Shown here: piece after piece, positions 44,954 to 56,567 of the stretch
Position numbering within the stretch: the stretch's first letter is position 1
How the letters are laid out: every line of letters starts with the position of its first letter
Assembly (NCBI GenBank): GCA_016182785.1
Contig: JACPFU010000029.1
Coordinates: forward strand, 1-64,000
Source of the DNA: Lysobacterales bacterium
Lineage (GTDB): Bacteria > Pseudomonadota > Gammaproteobacteria > Xanthomonadales > Ahniellaceae
DNA length: 64,000 nucleotides
Reading direction: 5' to 3'
The notes under the pieces: model-generated
Databases searched by the model: none
What the model saw: only the letters and a program-made list of their open reading frames with translations
What the model was told of the DNA's origin: nothing
Program-made: the position numbers and the translations under genes

Positions 44954-45322
44954 ATGAGCACGCAACTTGCACACGGCCGCAGCCTCGTCCCGAAGATCGC
45001 GCTGGCGGAGATGGTGTTGACGCTGATTGCCGCGGTCGGATTCGTTCCTGCCGGCGCCCACCAGGCCCTGGCGGCAAGTCTGGGCGGCCTGCTGGTCGTG
45101 GTCGGCACCCTGATCTTCGGCTGGCGCACGTTCGCCGCCGGCGTCGGGTCTGCGGGCACTGCGCTGGCGTCGCTGCTGGTCGGCAAGGCGATGCAGTGGA
45201 TTTGGCTGGCGCTGGGACTGTTCTTGGTCATCGGCGTCTGGCATTGGCCGGTGGTTCCCGTGGTGTCTGGCGTCGTCGCCGCCCAGGTGGGCTTCTGGAT
45301 CGGAACCGGATTCTTTCGTTGA
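44954..45322 (+). CDS. atpI: ATP synthase subunit I (AtpI-like)
   Basis: A 122-residue membrane protein with four hydrophobic helices at the head of the ATP synthase operon, the usual place of AtpI. AtpI assists c-ring assembly or Mg2+ uptake; sequence conservation is low and the call rests largely on position and topology. It ends eight bases before atpB. Confidence 0.85.
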   Translation: MSTQLAHGRSLVPKIALAEMVLTLIAAVGFVPAGAHQALAASLGGLLVVVGTLIFGWRTFAAGVGSAGTALASLLVGKAMQWIWLALGLFLVIGVWHWPVVPVVSGVVAAQVGFWIGTGFFR

Positions 45323-45330
45323 GCGCCCCC

Positions 45331-46170
45331 ATGTCGGACCATGCTGAAAAACTGACGCCCACCGAGTACATCCAGCACCACCTGGGTCATCTTGCGCACG
45401 ACCTGACGCCGAACATCTCCAAGGACGGCTTCATGACGGTGCATTTCGACACCATGGTCATGTCGTTCGCCCTCGGCCTGATGATGTGCCTCGGCTTCTG
45501 GCTGGCGACGCGCAAGGCCACCTCGGGGGTCCCCGGCAAGTGGCAGGCCTTCGTCGAAATCGTGCTCGAGTTCATCGACGGCCAGGCCAAGGATGCGTAT
45601 CACGGCACCAGCAAGCTGGTCACGCCGATCGCGATCACGCTGTTCTGCTGGATCCTGCTGATGAACGCGATGGACTTCATCCCGGTCGACTTCGTCGCGA
45701 AGATCTCCGGCATCGTCGGCTCTGCCGTGTTCGGACTCGACCCGCATGCCGTGCACTGGCGCCCGGTACCGACCGCGGACGTCAATGCGACGTTGGCAAT
45801 GTCGATCACGGTGTTCTTCCTGATGATCTTCTTCGCGCTGCGCGCCAAGGGCCTCGGCGGCTTCCTGCACGAGATGTTCACGGCGCCGTTCGGCAAGTGG
45901 ATGTTCCCGGCCAACATCCTGCTCAACATCGTCGAACTGCTGTCCAAGCCGGTATCGCTGGCGATGCGACTGTTCGGCAACATGTACGGCGGCGAGATCG
46001 TGTTCCTGCTGATCTGGGTGCTCGGCAGCATCGGCTTCGGCGGCGCCATCGCCGCTTCGGTGCTCGGCCTCGGCTGGGGCCTGTTCCACATCCTGATCGT
46101 GATCCTGCAAGCCTTCATCTTCATGATGCTCTCGGTCGTGTACCTGAGCCTCATGGAAGAGCATCACTGA
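45331..46170 (+). CDS. atpB: F0F1 ATP synthase subunit a
   Basis: Proton-channel subunit of F0. The 279-residue protein has five to six helices. The essential arginine lies in SLAMRLFGNMYGGEI, and the conserved last helix is FHILIVILQAFIFMMLSVVYLSL. The N-terminal EYIQHHLGHLAHDL is typical of proteobacterial subunit a. Confidence 0.98.
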   Translation: MSDHAEKLTPTEYIQHHLGHLAHDLTPNISKDGFMTVHFDTMVMSFALGLMMCLGFWLATRKATSGVPGKWQAFVEIVLEFIDGQAKDAYHGTSKLVTPIAITLFCWILLMNAMDFIPVDFVAKISGIVGSAVFGLDPHAVHWRPVPTADVNATLAMSITVFFLMIFFALRAKGLGGFLHEMFTAPFGKWMFPANILLNIVELLSKPVSLAMRLFGNMYGGEIVFLLIWVLGSIGFGGAIAASVLGLGWGLFHILIVILQAFIFMMLSVVYLSLMEEHH

Positions 46171-46497
<327 letters not shown>

Positions 46498-46591
46498 CCG
46501 GTCTGAGGCGCGACTCGCGTCGCGCCTCGCCCGGGTTCGATCGCGCGACGGGATTCGCCGTCGCCGAAGTCCACATGCGGAGCAATACGCC

Positions 46592-47062
46592 ATGAACATC
46601 AACCTGACGCTGTTCGCGCAGGCGCTCATGTTCGCAGCCTTCATCTGGGTCATCGCGACCAAGATCTGGCCGCCACTGAGCAACGCCATCGAGGAACGCC
46701 AGAAGAAGATCGCCGACGGGCTCGCTGCCGCCGATCGTGCCAAGCAGGAACTCGCCGATGCCGACGCACGCGTCGCTGACGAGATCCGCAAGGCGCGCGT
46801 CGACGCCGGCCAGATCACCGACAAGGCGCATCAGCAGGCCACGCAGATCGTCGACAAGGCCAAGCAGGACGCGCTCGCCGAGGCCGCTCGCCAGCGTGCC
46901 GCCGCCGAAGCCGAGATCGCGAACCTGTCCGCCAAGGCCAAGGAAGTGCTGCGCACGCAGGTCGCCGCGCTTGCCGTCCGTGGCGCCGAGAAGGTGCTCG
47001 GACGCGAGATCGACGCCGCGCGCCATCGCGAACTGCTCGACCAGGTCGCCACCGAGATCTGA
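46592..47062 (+). CDS. atpF: F0F1 ATP synthase subunit b
   Basis: A 156-residue peripheral stalk subunit with one N-terminal membrane helix (LFAQALMFAAFIWVIATKIW) and a long charged, Ala-rich helix that dimerises and reaches F1. It ends three bases before atpH. Confidence 0.97.
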   Translation: MNINLTLFAQALMFAAFIWVIATKIWPPLSNAIEERQKKIADGLAAADRAKQELADADARVADEIRKARVDAGQITDKAHQQATQIVDKAKQDALAEAARQRAAAEAEIANLSAKAKEVLRTQVAALAVRGAEKVLGREIDAARHRELLDQVATEI

Positions 47063-47065
47063 CCG

Positions 47066-47599
47066 ATGAGCACCCGCGAAACGCTGTCTCGTCCCTACGC
47101 CCGCGCCGCGTTCGAGCTCGCCCGCAACGCCGGCGCGGTGGCCGCGTGGTCGCACCAGCTGGCCTTCGCGGCGGCCGTCGCCGAAGACCCGCAGGCAGCC
47201 GCGCTGATCCACAGCCCGCGCATCGCGCCGGAACAGTTGCAGACGCTGTTCCTGCCGCCGGGCGAGGCCGCCGACGGCGCCTTCGCGCTGTTCCTGGCGC
47301 AACTGGTCGGCAACCGCCGCGTCGAACTGCTGCCGGAAGTGCTGGCCCAGTTCGAGCAGCTCAAGCGCGAGTCCGAGCGCGTGCTGCGCGTGCGCGTAAC
47401 CACCGCGGTGCCGCTGGAGCCGGCGCAGGCCGGCTCGATCAGCGCCGCGCTGAAGAAGCGCTTCGATCGCGAGATCGAGATCGAGCCACGCCTCGATGCC
47501 GCGGTGCTCGGCGGTGCGGTGATCAACGCCGAGGGCCTGGTCATCGACGCCTCGGTGCGCGGTCGCCTGGAACGCCTGGCGCAGAACCTGTCGCAGTAA
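47066..47599 (+). CDS. atpH: F0F1 ATP synthase subunit delta
   Basis: A 177-residue stalk subunit that links subunit b to F1. Typical features are the start [12 protein letters not shown] and the C-terminal [23 protein letters not shown] region. The length is normal. Confidence 0.97.
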   Translation: MSTRETLSRPYARAAFELARNAGAVAAWSHQLAFAAAVAEDPQAAALIHSPRIAPEQLQTLFLPPGEAADGAFALFLAQLVGNRRVELLPEVLAQFEQLKRESERVLRVRVTTAVPLEPAQAGSISAALKKRFDREIEIEPRLDAAVLGGAVINAEGLVIDASVRGRLERLAQNLSQ

Positions 47600-47663
47600 C
47601 GAATTCAAACCTGCGCGCCAACCGCACGCAGGCCAGCAAGCATTCACCCCTTCGGGAATCGTC

Positions 47664-49211
<1,548 letters not shown>

Positions 49212-49223
49212 ACGGGATCAATC

Positions 49224-50087
49224 ATGGCCGGTACCAAGGAAATCCGAACCAAGATCAAGTCGGTGCAGAACACCCGCAAGGTGACGAGCGCCCTCGAGAT
49301 GGTCTCGGCGAGCAAGATCCGCCGCGCGCAGGACAAGATGCGGGCGTCGCGCCCGTACGCGCGGCTGATGCGCCAGATGATCGGCCACATCGCCAAGGCG
49401 AACGGTGACTACAAGCACCCGTTCATGCGCGAGCGCAAGGACGTGAAGCGGGTCGGCTACGTCGTCATCTCGACCGACCGCGGCCTCTGCGGCGGCCTGA
49501 ACTCGACCCTGTTCCGCAAGCTGCTGGCCGAGATCCGCCAGCACCAGAAGAACGGCGTCGAGGTCGACATCGTCGCGATCGGGCAGAAGGCCGCGACCTT
49601 CTTCCGCCGCCTCAAGGTCAACCTGGTCGGTTCGGTCACCCATCTCGGCGAGAGCCCGCAGGTGGCGCAGCTGATCGGTGTGATCAAGGTGATGCTGGAC
49701 GGCTTCACCGAAGGCCGCATCGACCGCGTGTTCCTCTGCTACAACGATTTCGTCAACACCATGGTGCAGAAAGCGACGACCGACCAGTTGCTGCCGCTGC
49801 CGCCGTCGGACACGCTCGAAACCAAGCACGACTGGGACTACCTGTACGAACCCGACCCGGCCACGGTGCTGGACAGCGTGCTGACACGCTACGTCGAGTC
49901 GCTGGTGTACCAGGGCGCGCTCGAAAACCTGGCTTCCGAACATGCCGCGCGCATGGTCGCGATGAAAGCGGCGTCGGACAACGCCACCAAGCTGATCGGC
50001 ACGCTGCAGCTCGTCTACAACAAGGCGCGCCAGGCGGCGATCACCCAGGAAATCTCGGAAATCGTAGGCGGCGCCGCCGCGGTCTAA
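49224..50087 (+). CDS. atpG: F0F1 ATP synthase subunit gamma
   Basis: The central rotor shaft, 287 residues. The N-terminal [20 protein letters not shown] and the C-terminal [21 protein letters not shown] are typical. A palindromic repeat follows immediately downstream. Confidence 0.98.
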   Translation: MAGTKEIRTKIKSVQNTRKVTSALEMVSASKIRRAQDKMRASRPYARLMRQMIGHIAKANGDYKHPFMRERKDVKRVGYVVISTDRGLCGGLNSTLFRKLLAEIRQHQKNGVEVDIVAIGQKAATFFRRLKVNLVGSVTHLGESPQVAQLIGVIKVMLDGFTEGRIDRVFLCYNDFVNTMVQKATTDQLLPLPPSDTLETKHDWDYLYEPDPATVLDSVLTRYVESLVYQGALENLASEHAARMVAMKAASDNATKLIGTLQLVYNKARQAAITQEISEIVGGAAAV

Positions 50088-50094
50088 ATGCTGT

Positions 50095-50123
50095 CTGTAG
50101 GAGCGCCACTCGTGGCGCGACCA
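50095..50123 (+). repeat. REP-like palindromic element between atpG and atpD
   Basis: TGTAGGAGCGCCACTCGTGG continues into CGCGACCAC. The core GCGCCAC-TC-GTGGCGC forms a seven-pair hairpin. GTAGGAGCG...GCGACC is a widespread intergenic repeat form in Lysobacterales and Pseudomonas. It sits inside an operon and may affect mRNA stability. Confidence 0.75.
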
Positions 50124-50147
50124 CAAAGAATTCAAATTTGAGGATAG

Positions 50148-51557
<1,410 letters not shown>

Positions 51558-51567
51558 TCGGAATTGC

Positions 51568-51598
51568 CGTTCGTGCTGAGCCTGTCGAAGCACGAACG
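51568..51598. repeat. Palindromic repeat, CTGAGCCTGTCGAAG type (copy 1)
   Basis: CGTTCGTGCTGAGCCTGTCG-AAGCACGAACG is a dyad with nine-base arms CGTTCGTGC/GCACGAACG. It lies just behind atpD. Related sequences occur at 51612-51643 and 52089-52117. Confidence 0.8.
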
Positions 51599-51611
51599 TT
51601 ATTGCAGCATC

Positions 51612-51643
51612 CGTCTACCCTTCGACAAGCTCAGGGCGAACGG
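51612..51643. repeat. Palindromic repeat, CTGAGCCTGTCGAAG type (copy 2, inverted)
   Basis: CCCTTCGACAAGCTCAGGGC followed by GAACGG is the same element in opposite orientation to copy 1. The two copies flank 13 bases and end 11 bases before the atpC ribosome site region. Confidence 0.8.
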
Positions 51644-51660
51644 ATGAAGGAGGTACCAGA

Positions 51661-52083
51661 ATGAGCACAATTCGCTGCGACATCGTCAGTGCCGAGGAAG
51701 AGATCTTCCACGGCACCGTGACCATGGTCATCGCCACCGGCGAGATGGGTGAGCTCGGCATCGCGCCGCGCCACGCGCCACTGATCACGCGTCTGAAGCC
51801 GGGCCAGGTTCGGGTCAAGCTGGAAAGCGGTGACGAACAGTTCTTCTACGTCTCCGGCGGCATTCTCGAAGTGCAACCGCAGGTCGTGACCGTGCTCGCC
51901 GACACCGCGATCCGCGCCAAGGATCTCGACGAAGCCTCGGCCAAGAAAGCCAAGGACGAAGCCGAGAAACTGCTCGCGAACCGCAGCGACGCGATGGAAA
52001 TCGCCGAAGCCCAAGCCCAGCTCGCCCAGGCCGTCGCCCAGCTCCAGGCCCTCGAACGCCTGCGCAAGAACCTCAAGCACTGA
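51661..52083 (+). CDS. atpC: F0F1 ATP synthase subunit epsilon
   Basis: A 140-residue rotor subunit that inhibits ATP hydrolysis. The N-terminal beta-sandwich ([32 protein letters not shown]) and the C-terminal two-helix domain are intact. A strong GGAGGT ribosome site precedes it. It is flanked on both sides by the same palindromic repeat family. Confidence 0.98.
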   Translation: MSTIRCDIVSAEEEIFHGTVTMVIATGEMGELGIAPRHAPLITRLKPGQVRVKLESGDEQFFYVSGGILEVQPQVVTVLADTAIRAKDLDEASAKKAKDEAEKLLANRSDAMEIAEAQAQLAQAVAQLQALERLRKNLKH

Positions 52084-52088
52084 GCAAC

Positions 52089-52117
52089 CGTTCGCCCTGA
52101 GCCTGTCGAAGGGCGAG
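52089..52117. repeat. Palindromic repeat, CTGAGCCTGTCGAAG type (copy 3)
   Basis: CGTTCGCCCTGAGCCTGTCG continuing AAGGGCGAG lies six bases behind the atpC stop, in the same orientation as copy 1. It has nearly the complete dyad of this widespread intergenic element. Confidence 0.8.
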
Positions 52118-52150
52118 TCCAACACGCATCAACACCGTCCCCCACAGGAC

Positions 52151-52188
52151 ACGCCAACGCCGACCCGCAAGGTCGGCGTTGGCGTTTG
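52151..52188 (+). terminator. Intrinsic terminator of the atp operon
   Basis: A perfect 15-pair stem ACGCCAACGCCGACC/GGTCGGCGTTGGCGT with a CGCAA loop and TTTG at the end. It lies 68 bases behind atpC. Confidence 0.88.
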
Positions 52189-52249
52189 TGCATGCCTGCG
52201 ATACGGCGCGCGCTAGAATGCCCGCCTTCATTCGAGCCGGGAGCAGGAC

Positions 52250-53683
52250 ATGACGGAGGCCCAGAAGATCTACGACTTCTGCGACGAGATGTGGGAGCGC
52301 CAGATCATTCCCGAGCTCACCGAGTACATCAAGATTCCGGCGAAGTCGCCGGCGTTCGATGCCGAGTGGGAACACCACGGCTACATGAAGGCCGCGCTCG
52401 ACCTGATCGAGAGCTGGGTGCGACGCCAGCCGGTGACCGGCATGCAGGTCGAGCGCATCCAGTTGCCCGGGCGCACGCCGTTGCTGTTCATCGAGATTCC
52501 CGGCAAGGGCGACGAGGTCGTGCTGATGTATGGGCACATGGACAAGCAGCCGGAAATGGTCGGCTGGAACGTCGACCTCGGTGCCTGGAAGCCGCTGCGC
52601 GCGGGCGACAAGCTGTACGGCCGCGGCGGCGCCGATGATGGCTATGCGACGTTCGCCTCGCTGACCGCGGTGATGGCGCTGAACGAGCGCGGCATCGACC
52701 ATTCGCGCGTGGTCATCCTGATCGAGGGCTGCGAGGAATCCGGTTCCTACGACCTGCCGTTCTACATCAACCACCTCGCCGCCCGCATCGGCACGCCGTC
52801 GCTGGTGGTGTGCCTCGACTCCGGCGCCGGCAACTACGACCAGATGTGGCTGACCACCAGCCTGCGCGGCCTCGCCGGCGGCACGCTGAACGTGCGCGTG
52901 CTCGAAGAGGGCGTGCACTCGGGCGACGCCAGCGGCATCGTGCCGAGTTCGTTCCGGATCCTGCGCAACCTGCTCGACCGCATCGAGGACTCGAGCACCG
53001 GCCGCATCAAGGTCGATCTGCTCAACGTCGATATTCCCGCCGATCGTCTGCGCGCCGCGAAAGAGGCGGCGAACGTGCTCGGCACCCAGGTCTACGACAA
53101 GTTCCCCTGGCCGGCCGGCGAACAGCCGATGAGCTCGGATCTGTCGGAGCTGGTGCTCAACCGCACCTGGCGCCCGACGCTGTCGGTCACCGGCGTCGAA
53201 GGCATGCCGACGCTGGAGGATGCCGGCAATGTGCTGCGTCCCTACACCGCGGTGAAGCTGTCGGTGCGCCTGCCACCAACGCTCGACCCGGTCCAGGCTT
53301 CCGCCAAGCTCAAGGAGATCCTCGAACGCGATCCGCCGTACGGCGCCAAGGTCGAGTTCGATGTCGAGAAGGCTTCGCAAGGCTGGGCCGCGCCGAGCCT
53401 GGTGCCGTGGCTCGCCGACTCGGTCGACACCGCATCGAAGAACTGGTTCGGAACCAAGTCGGCACAGATGGGCGAAGGCGGCACCATCCCGTTCATGGGC
53501 ATGCTCCAGGACCGCTTCCCGCAGGCGCAGTTCGTGGTCACCGGCCTGCTCGGTCCGAAGTCGAACGCGCATGGCCCGAACGAGTTCCTGCATATCCCGA
53601 CCGGCAAGAAACTCACTGCGGCGGTCGCCCGCGTGATCGCCGACCATTACGTCAACCGCGGCACTCCGGCGGGTGCGCCATGA
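52250..53683 (+). CDS. M20 family metallopeptidase (dipeptidase-like)
   Basis: A 477-residue cytoplasmic zinc peptidase. Metal ligands are visible in YGHMDKQ, GRGGADDGYA, the catalytic/base glutamates in EGCEESGS, and the late HGPNEF. The dimerisation domain (about 210-370) is present. The DUG2/CNDP-like length points to a di- or tripeptidase rather than an ArgE/DapE deacylase. The next gene overlaps its stop by four bases. Confidence 0.9.
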   Translation: MTEAQKIYDFCDEMWERQIIPELTEYIKIPAKSPAFDAEWEHHGYMKAALDLIESWVRRQPVTGMQVERIQLPGRTPLLFIEIPGKGDEVVLMYGHMDKQPEMVGWNVDLGAWKPLRAGDKLYGRGGADDGYATFASLTAVMALNERGIDHSRVVILIEGCEESGSYDLPFYINHLAARIGTPSLVVCLDSGAGNYDQMWLTTSLRGLAGGTLNVRVLEEGVHSGDASGIVPSSFRILRNLLDRIEDSSTGRIKVDLLNVDIPADRLRAAKEAANVLGTQVYDKFPWPAGEQPMSSDLSELVLNRTWRPTLSVTGVEGMPTLEDAGNVLRPYTAVKLSVRLPPTLDPVQASAKLKEILERDPPYGAKVEFDVEKASQGWAAPSLVPWLADSVDTASKNWFGTKSAQMGEGGTIPFMGMLQDRFPQAQFVVTGLLGPKSNAHGPNEFLHIPTGKKLTAAVARVIADHYVNRGTPAGAP

Positions 53684-54138
53684 AACGCGTTGCGTTGCTC
53701 GGCTGGTTGCTCGTGAGCCTGCAGCCGGCACAAGCCGAACGTCGCATCGCGCTCGACGCCGAGTTGCGCGTGGATGCGCGCGCGGCCGACGCGCTCGACG
53801 CAGCCGATGAATTCGGTGAAGCGCTTGCGAGCGGCGACCTCGATGCCGCCAAGGCGTTGCTGGCCGAAGACGTGGTGGTGCTCGAATCGGGTGGCGTCGA
53901 GGCATCGCGCGAGCAGTACTTCGCCCATCACGCCGCCGCCGATGTGAAGTTCCTGGCAGAGCGCACGCAGACGATCAAGCGCCGCTTCGCGCATAGCGAT
54001 GGGCGCAGCGCCTGGATCGCGACCGAGTCGGAACTCCGCCGCGGCAGCGAGCCCGCAGTCGCCAGCACCGAGACCCTGGTGCTGGAGAAGCGCAAGGGCG
54101 ACTGGAAGATCGTGCACATCCACTGGTCCAGCCGCTGA
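53680..54138 (+). CDS. Secreted NTF2-like (DUF4440-type) protein
   Basis: A 152-residue protein with a signal peptide (about residues 1-19, ending AQA) and an NTF2-like fold: ADEFGEALASGDLDAAKALL, VLESGGVEASREQYFAHH, and the C-terminal KGDWKIVHIHWSSR. This family includes enzymes and binding proteins; no function can be named. Its ATG overlaps the M20 peptidase stop (ATGA), so they are coupled. Confidence 0.85.
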   Translation: MKRVALLGWLLVSLQPAQAERRIALDAELRVDARAADALDAADEFGEALASGDLDAAKALLAEDVVVLESGGVEASREQYFAHHAAADVKFLAERTQTIKRRFAHSDGRSAWIATESELRRGSEPAVASTETLVLEKRKGDWKIVHIHWSSR

Positions 54139-54178
54139 GCCGGCGACGACGCGGCGACGCCGCGCCGTCGCCCGACCT

Positions 54179-54706
54179 TCAGTTCGGCCGCGGACAAGCC
54201 ACGACATTGCCGGCGGCATCGGTGCAGGTGCCGGAGTGGTTCACGCCGGTCTCCGAGTCGTATTCGGTGCTGCCGTTGTAGGCGGCGCCGCTGCTGCTCG
54301 TGGCACTGGTCTGGCGCAGGCCGGAGACACTGCCATCGGCATTGCGCGTGGCGCTGCCAGTCGACGCCACGTTGCCTTGCGTACCACTCGCCGCGAAGCC
54401 ACCGCTGCGCGTGCCGCTGCCATCGGCATTGCGCTGGAAGGCGGCAGCGCGCGCGGCCTGGCCGCCGTTCGCGGTCTGCACCGCGGCGGCACTGCCACCG
54501 ACGGCATTGCCCTCGGCATCGGTCGCCACGCCGCCGGCACGCGCGGCACGACCACCATTCGGCCCGGACACGGCAGCGGCGCTACCGGCGCTGACCCCGC
54601 CCTGGGCATTCGGTCTGGCCCCGGCCGCGCGCACCCGCCCACCGGCGTCGGCATCGAGACTGTGGACCAGCAACAGCATGGCGAGGGTGACTGCGATCTT
54701 GTTCAT
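54179..54706 (-). CDS. Secreted Gly/Ala/Asn-rich repeat protein
   Basis: A 175-residue protein with a signal peptide (about residues 1-21) followed by four degenerate repeats of about 30 residues (33-62, 63-92, 93-121, 122-149). Each begins with N/D-A-x-G, and the first two contain GSAAAV and NGG-x-AARA. Two cysteines close the C-terminus (CTDAAGNVVAC), probably as a disulfide. I do not recognise a named family. It lies 38 bases upstream of an LTxxQ-type gene on the same strand going leftward. Confidence 0.8.
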   Translation of the reverse strand: MNKIAVTLAMLLLVHSLDADAGGRVRAAGARPNAQGGVSAGSAAAVSGPNGGRAARAGGVATDAEGNAVGGSAAAVQTANGGQAARAAAFQRNADGSGTRSGGFAASGTQGNVASTGSATRNADGSVSGLRQTSATSSSGAAYNGSTEYDSETGVNHSGTCTDAAGNVVACPRPN

Positions 54707-54744
54707 GGGTGACTCCGCAAGGGGACGAACAACGGGACGTGGGT

Positions 54745-55206
54745 TCACTGCGCATCGGCAAGGAAATCGCCGATCAACGCGTGCATGCGCTGCAGCCGGC
54801 TCAGGCGCTGCTGCAGGAAGGCGCGTGCCTGCGCCTGCTGCTCGGCGTCCAGCGACTCATAGAAGCCAAGCCGCGCCTGACGCAGCCCGTTGGCCTCGAT
54901 TGCCAGCGCCGCCAGCGTGCGCGAGGTCTCCGCATTCAGCGCGCGCAGGTCGGCGTCGGGCTGCGCCAGCTCGGCCTGCGCCTGCGTCAACAACGCGCCA
55001 ACTTCCTCATGCGCCGCGACGCGAAAGGCCTGCTGGCGCTGCCGCAGTTGCTCGAACGCCGCCTGTTGCTCGACCGACAACCCGGAAATCCGCTGCACCT
55101 GCGGCGCGTGCCATCCGCCCAGACGCGCACCCAGGCCCTGGGCATAGGCGGTGCCGGCAAGTACCGCGCACAACGCGGCGGAAATCATCAGGGATCGACG
55201 TTTCAT
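54745..55206 (-). CDS. Periplasmic LTxxQ (CpxP/Spy-like) protein
   Basis: A 153-residue protein with a signal peptide (about residues 1-22, ending AYA) and helical, Gln/Arg-rich sequence. Two LTxxQ-like motifs are visible: LSVEQQ (about residue 42) and LDAEQQ (about 120), as in the CpxP/Spy/ZraP family of envelope-stress chaperones and metal sensors. The function is inferred from this. It probably shares a transcript with the repeat protein downstream. Confidence 0.75.
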   Translation of the reverse strand: MKRRSLMISAALCAVLAGTAYAQGLGARLGGWHAPQVQRISGLSVEQQAAFEQLRQRQQAFRVAAHEEVGALLTQAQAELAQPDADLRALNAETSRTLAALAIEANGLRQARLGFYESLDAEQQAQARAFLQQRLSRLQRMHALIGDFLADAQ

Positions 55207-55352
55207 TGCGACTCTCCTCGAATGCCGCCGGATCGGCGGTGAGGACAGCATCCACGCTTCCCTCTTGCACGAGGTTGCGCGAACCGGCCGCGAAGTAAGC
55301 GCAGCTTGCCGACAGCGGCGGCGGCAATATCCGGTTACGCGGCGCAGACAGC

Positions 55353-55378
55353 AAAACGGCGCGGAGGTCCGCGCCGTT
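55353..55378 (-). terminator. Intrinsic terminator behind oleA
   Basis: An inverted repeat AACGGCGCGGA/TCCGCGCCGTT. On the minus strand a TTTT run follows the stem, as expected for the end of oleA transcription. Confidence 0.75.
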
Positions 55379-55402
55379 GCTGGGTGGTGCCGGCGACGCG
55401 GC

Positions 55403-56419
55403 CTACCAGACCACTTCCGCCATCGAGCAGTTGAGGCCGGAGCCGATGCCGAGCAGGCCGATGCGCTTGCCCTTCTGCAGGCGGCCGAGTTCCTTGAGCT
55501 TGCTGAGCGCGATCGGCACCGAGGCGGGTCCGACATTGCCGAACTCCGGGAACACGCTCAGGACCTTGGTCGGGTCGATGCCGAGCAGTTCGCAGATGGC
55601 GCTGGTGTGCACCCGGCTGACCTGGTGGATGACGAACTCGTCGAGTTCGCCGCTGGCCCAGCCGAGCGCGGCGCGCGCGGCCTGGAAGGTCTTGGCGGCG
55701 AGCTTGAGGCCTTCGACCAGCAGCGTGCGCGTGTCGGTGACCATGCGGTCGACGTTGCCGCGGCACAGGTGCGAGAAATTGGTCGCGGCGCGGGTGACGC
55801 AGCCGAGGTAGCGATGCCCGTCGGGTGCCAGTTCGGCGCGCGCCAGCACCATCGCGGCGCCGCCCGAGCCGAGCGTCAGCGACGCGAACTCGTTGCGGAA
55901 CTGCTCGGCGGTGACGTCTGGCTGCAGCAGCCGTTCGATGGTGCGCTCGGTGATCATGTTCGCGTTCTCGCCGTCGACCACCAGCGCGTAGTCGATCTCG
56001 CCGCGCTCGATCATGCGCGCGGCGATGTCCATGCCGTTGAGGAAGGCGAGGCAGGCGTTGCCGACATCGAAGTTCTGGCAGGTGTCGGCGAGCCCGAGGT
56101 TGCCGTGGATGATGCTGGCCGTGCTCGGCTCCAGGTAGTCGCGGCAGACCGAGGTATTGACCAGGATACCGATCTTCTCGTGCGGCACGCCGGACTCGGC
56201 GATCGCCTTCTGCGCAGCGAGGGTGGCGGCATCGGAAGGCATGGTGTCGAGGCTGAACATGCGCCGTTCGTAGATCCCGGCCACTTCCTCCAGCAGGTTG
56301 TCGCGGATGCCGAGCCGATCCAGCGTCGGCTGCAACCGTTCCATGATCTCGACCGAAGTCAGCCGGATCGGCGCCTCGACGTGGGTGACACTGGCGATGG
56401 CGACGTGCTTGTACAACAT
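55403..56419 (-). CDS. oleA: OleA-type acyl-CoA condensing thiolase
   Basis: Thiolase-fold enzyme that joins two fatty acyl-CoA molecules head to head to a beta-keto acid, the first step of long-chain olefin or ketone synthesis. The 338-residue protein resembles Xanthomonas OleA throughout. It has the nucleophile Cys123 in FDVGNACLAF, the histidine in FVIHQVSR, the asparagine in FGNVGPASVP, and the identical ending GSGLNCSMAEVVW. It is divergent from a WS/DGAT gene; oleB, oleC and oleD are not in the window. Confidence 0.92.
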   Translation of the reverse strand: MLYKHVAIASVTHVEAPIRLTSVEIMERLQPTLDRLGIRDNLLEEVAGIYERRMFSLDTMPSDAATLAAQKAIAESGVPHEKIGILVNTSVCRDYLEPSTASIIHGNLGLADTCQNFDVGNACLAFLNGMDIAARMIERGEIDYALVVDGENANMITERTIERLLQPDVTAEQFRNEFASLTLGSGGAAMVLARAELAPDGHRYLGCVTRAATNFSHLCRGNVDRMVTDTRTLLVEGLKLAAKTFQAARAALGWASGELDEFVIHQVSRVHTSAICELLGIDPTKVLSVFPEFGNVGPASVPIALSKLKELGRLQKGKRIGLLGIGSGLNCSMAEVVW

Positions 56420-56567
56420 GGGGAATCCACGATCACGAAAACGGACGCGCAGGCTAGCGGCTTTGGCTGGAGGCGGCAAACCGCGGAATCATGTGTGACG
56501 ACCGCGGTTTTGACGGCTCAAGGCGCATGCGCCAAGCTCCGGCGGCCGAAAACAGCCGGGAGCAGTG

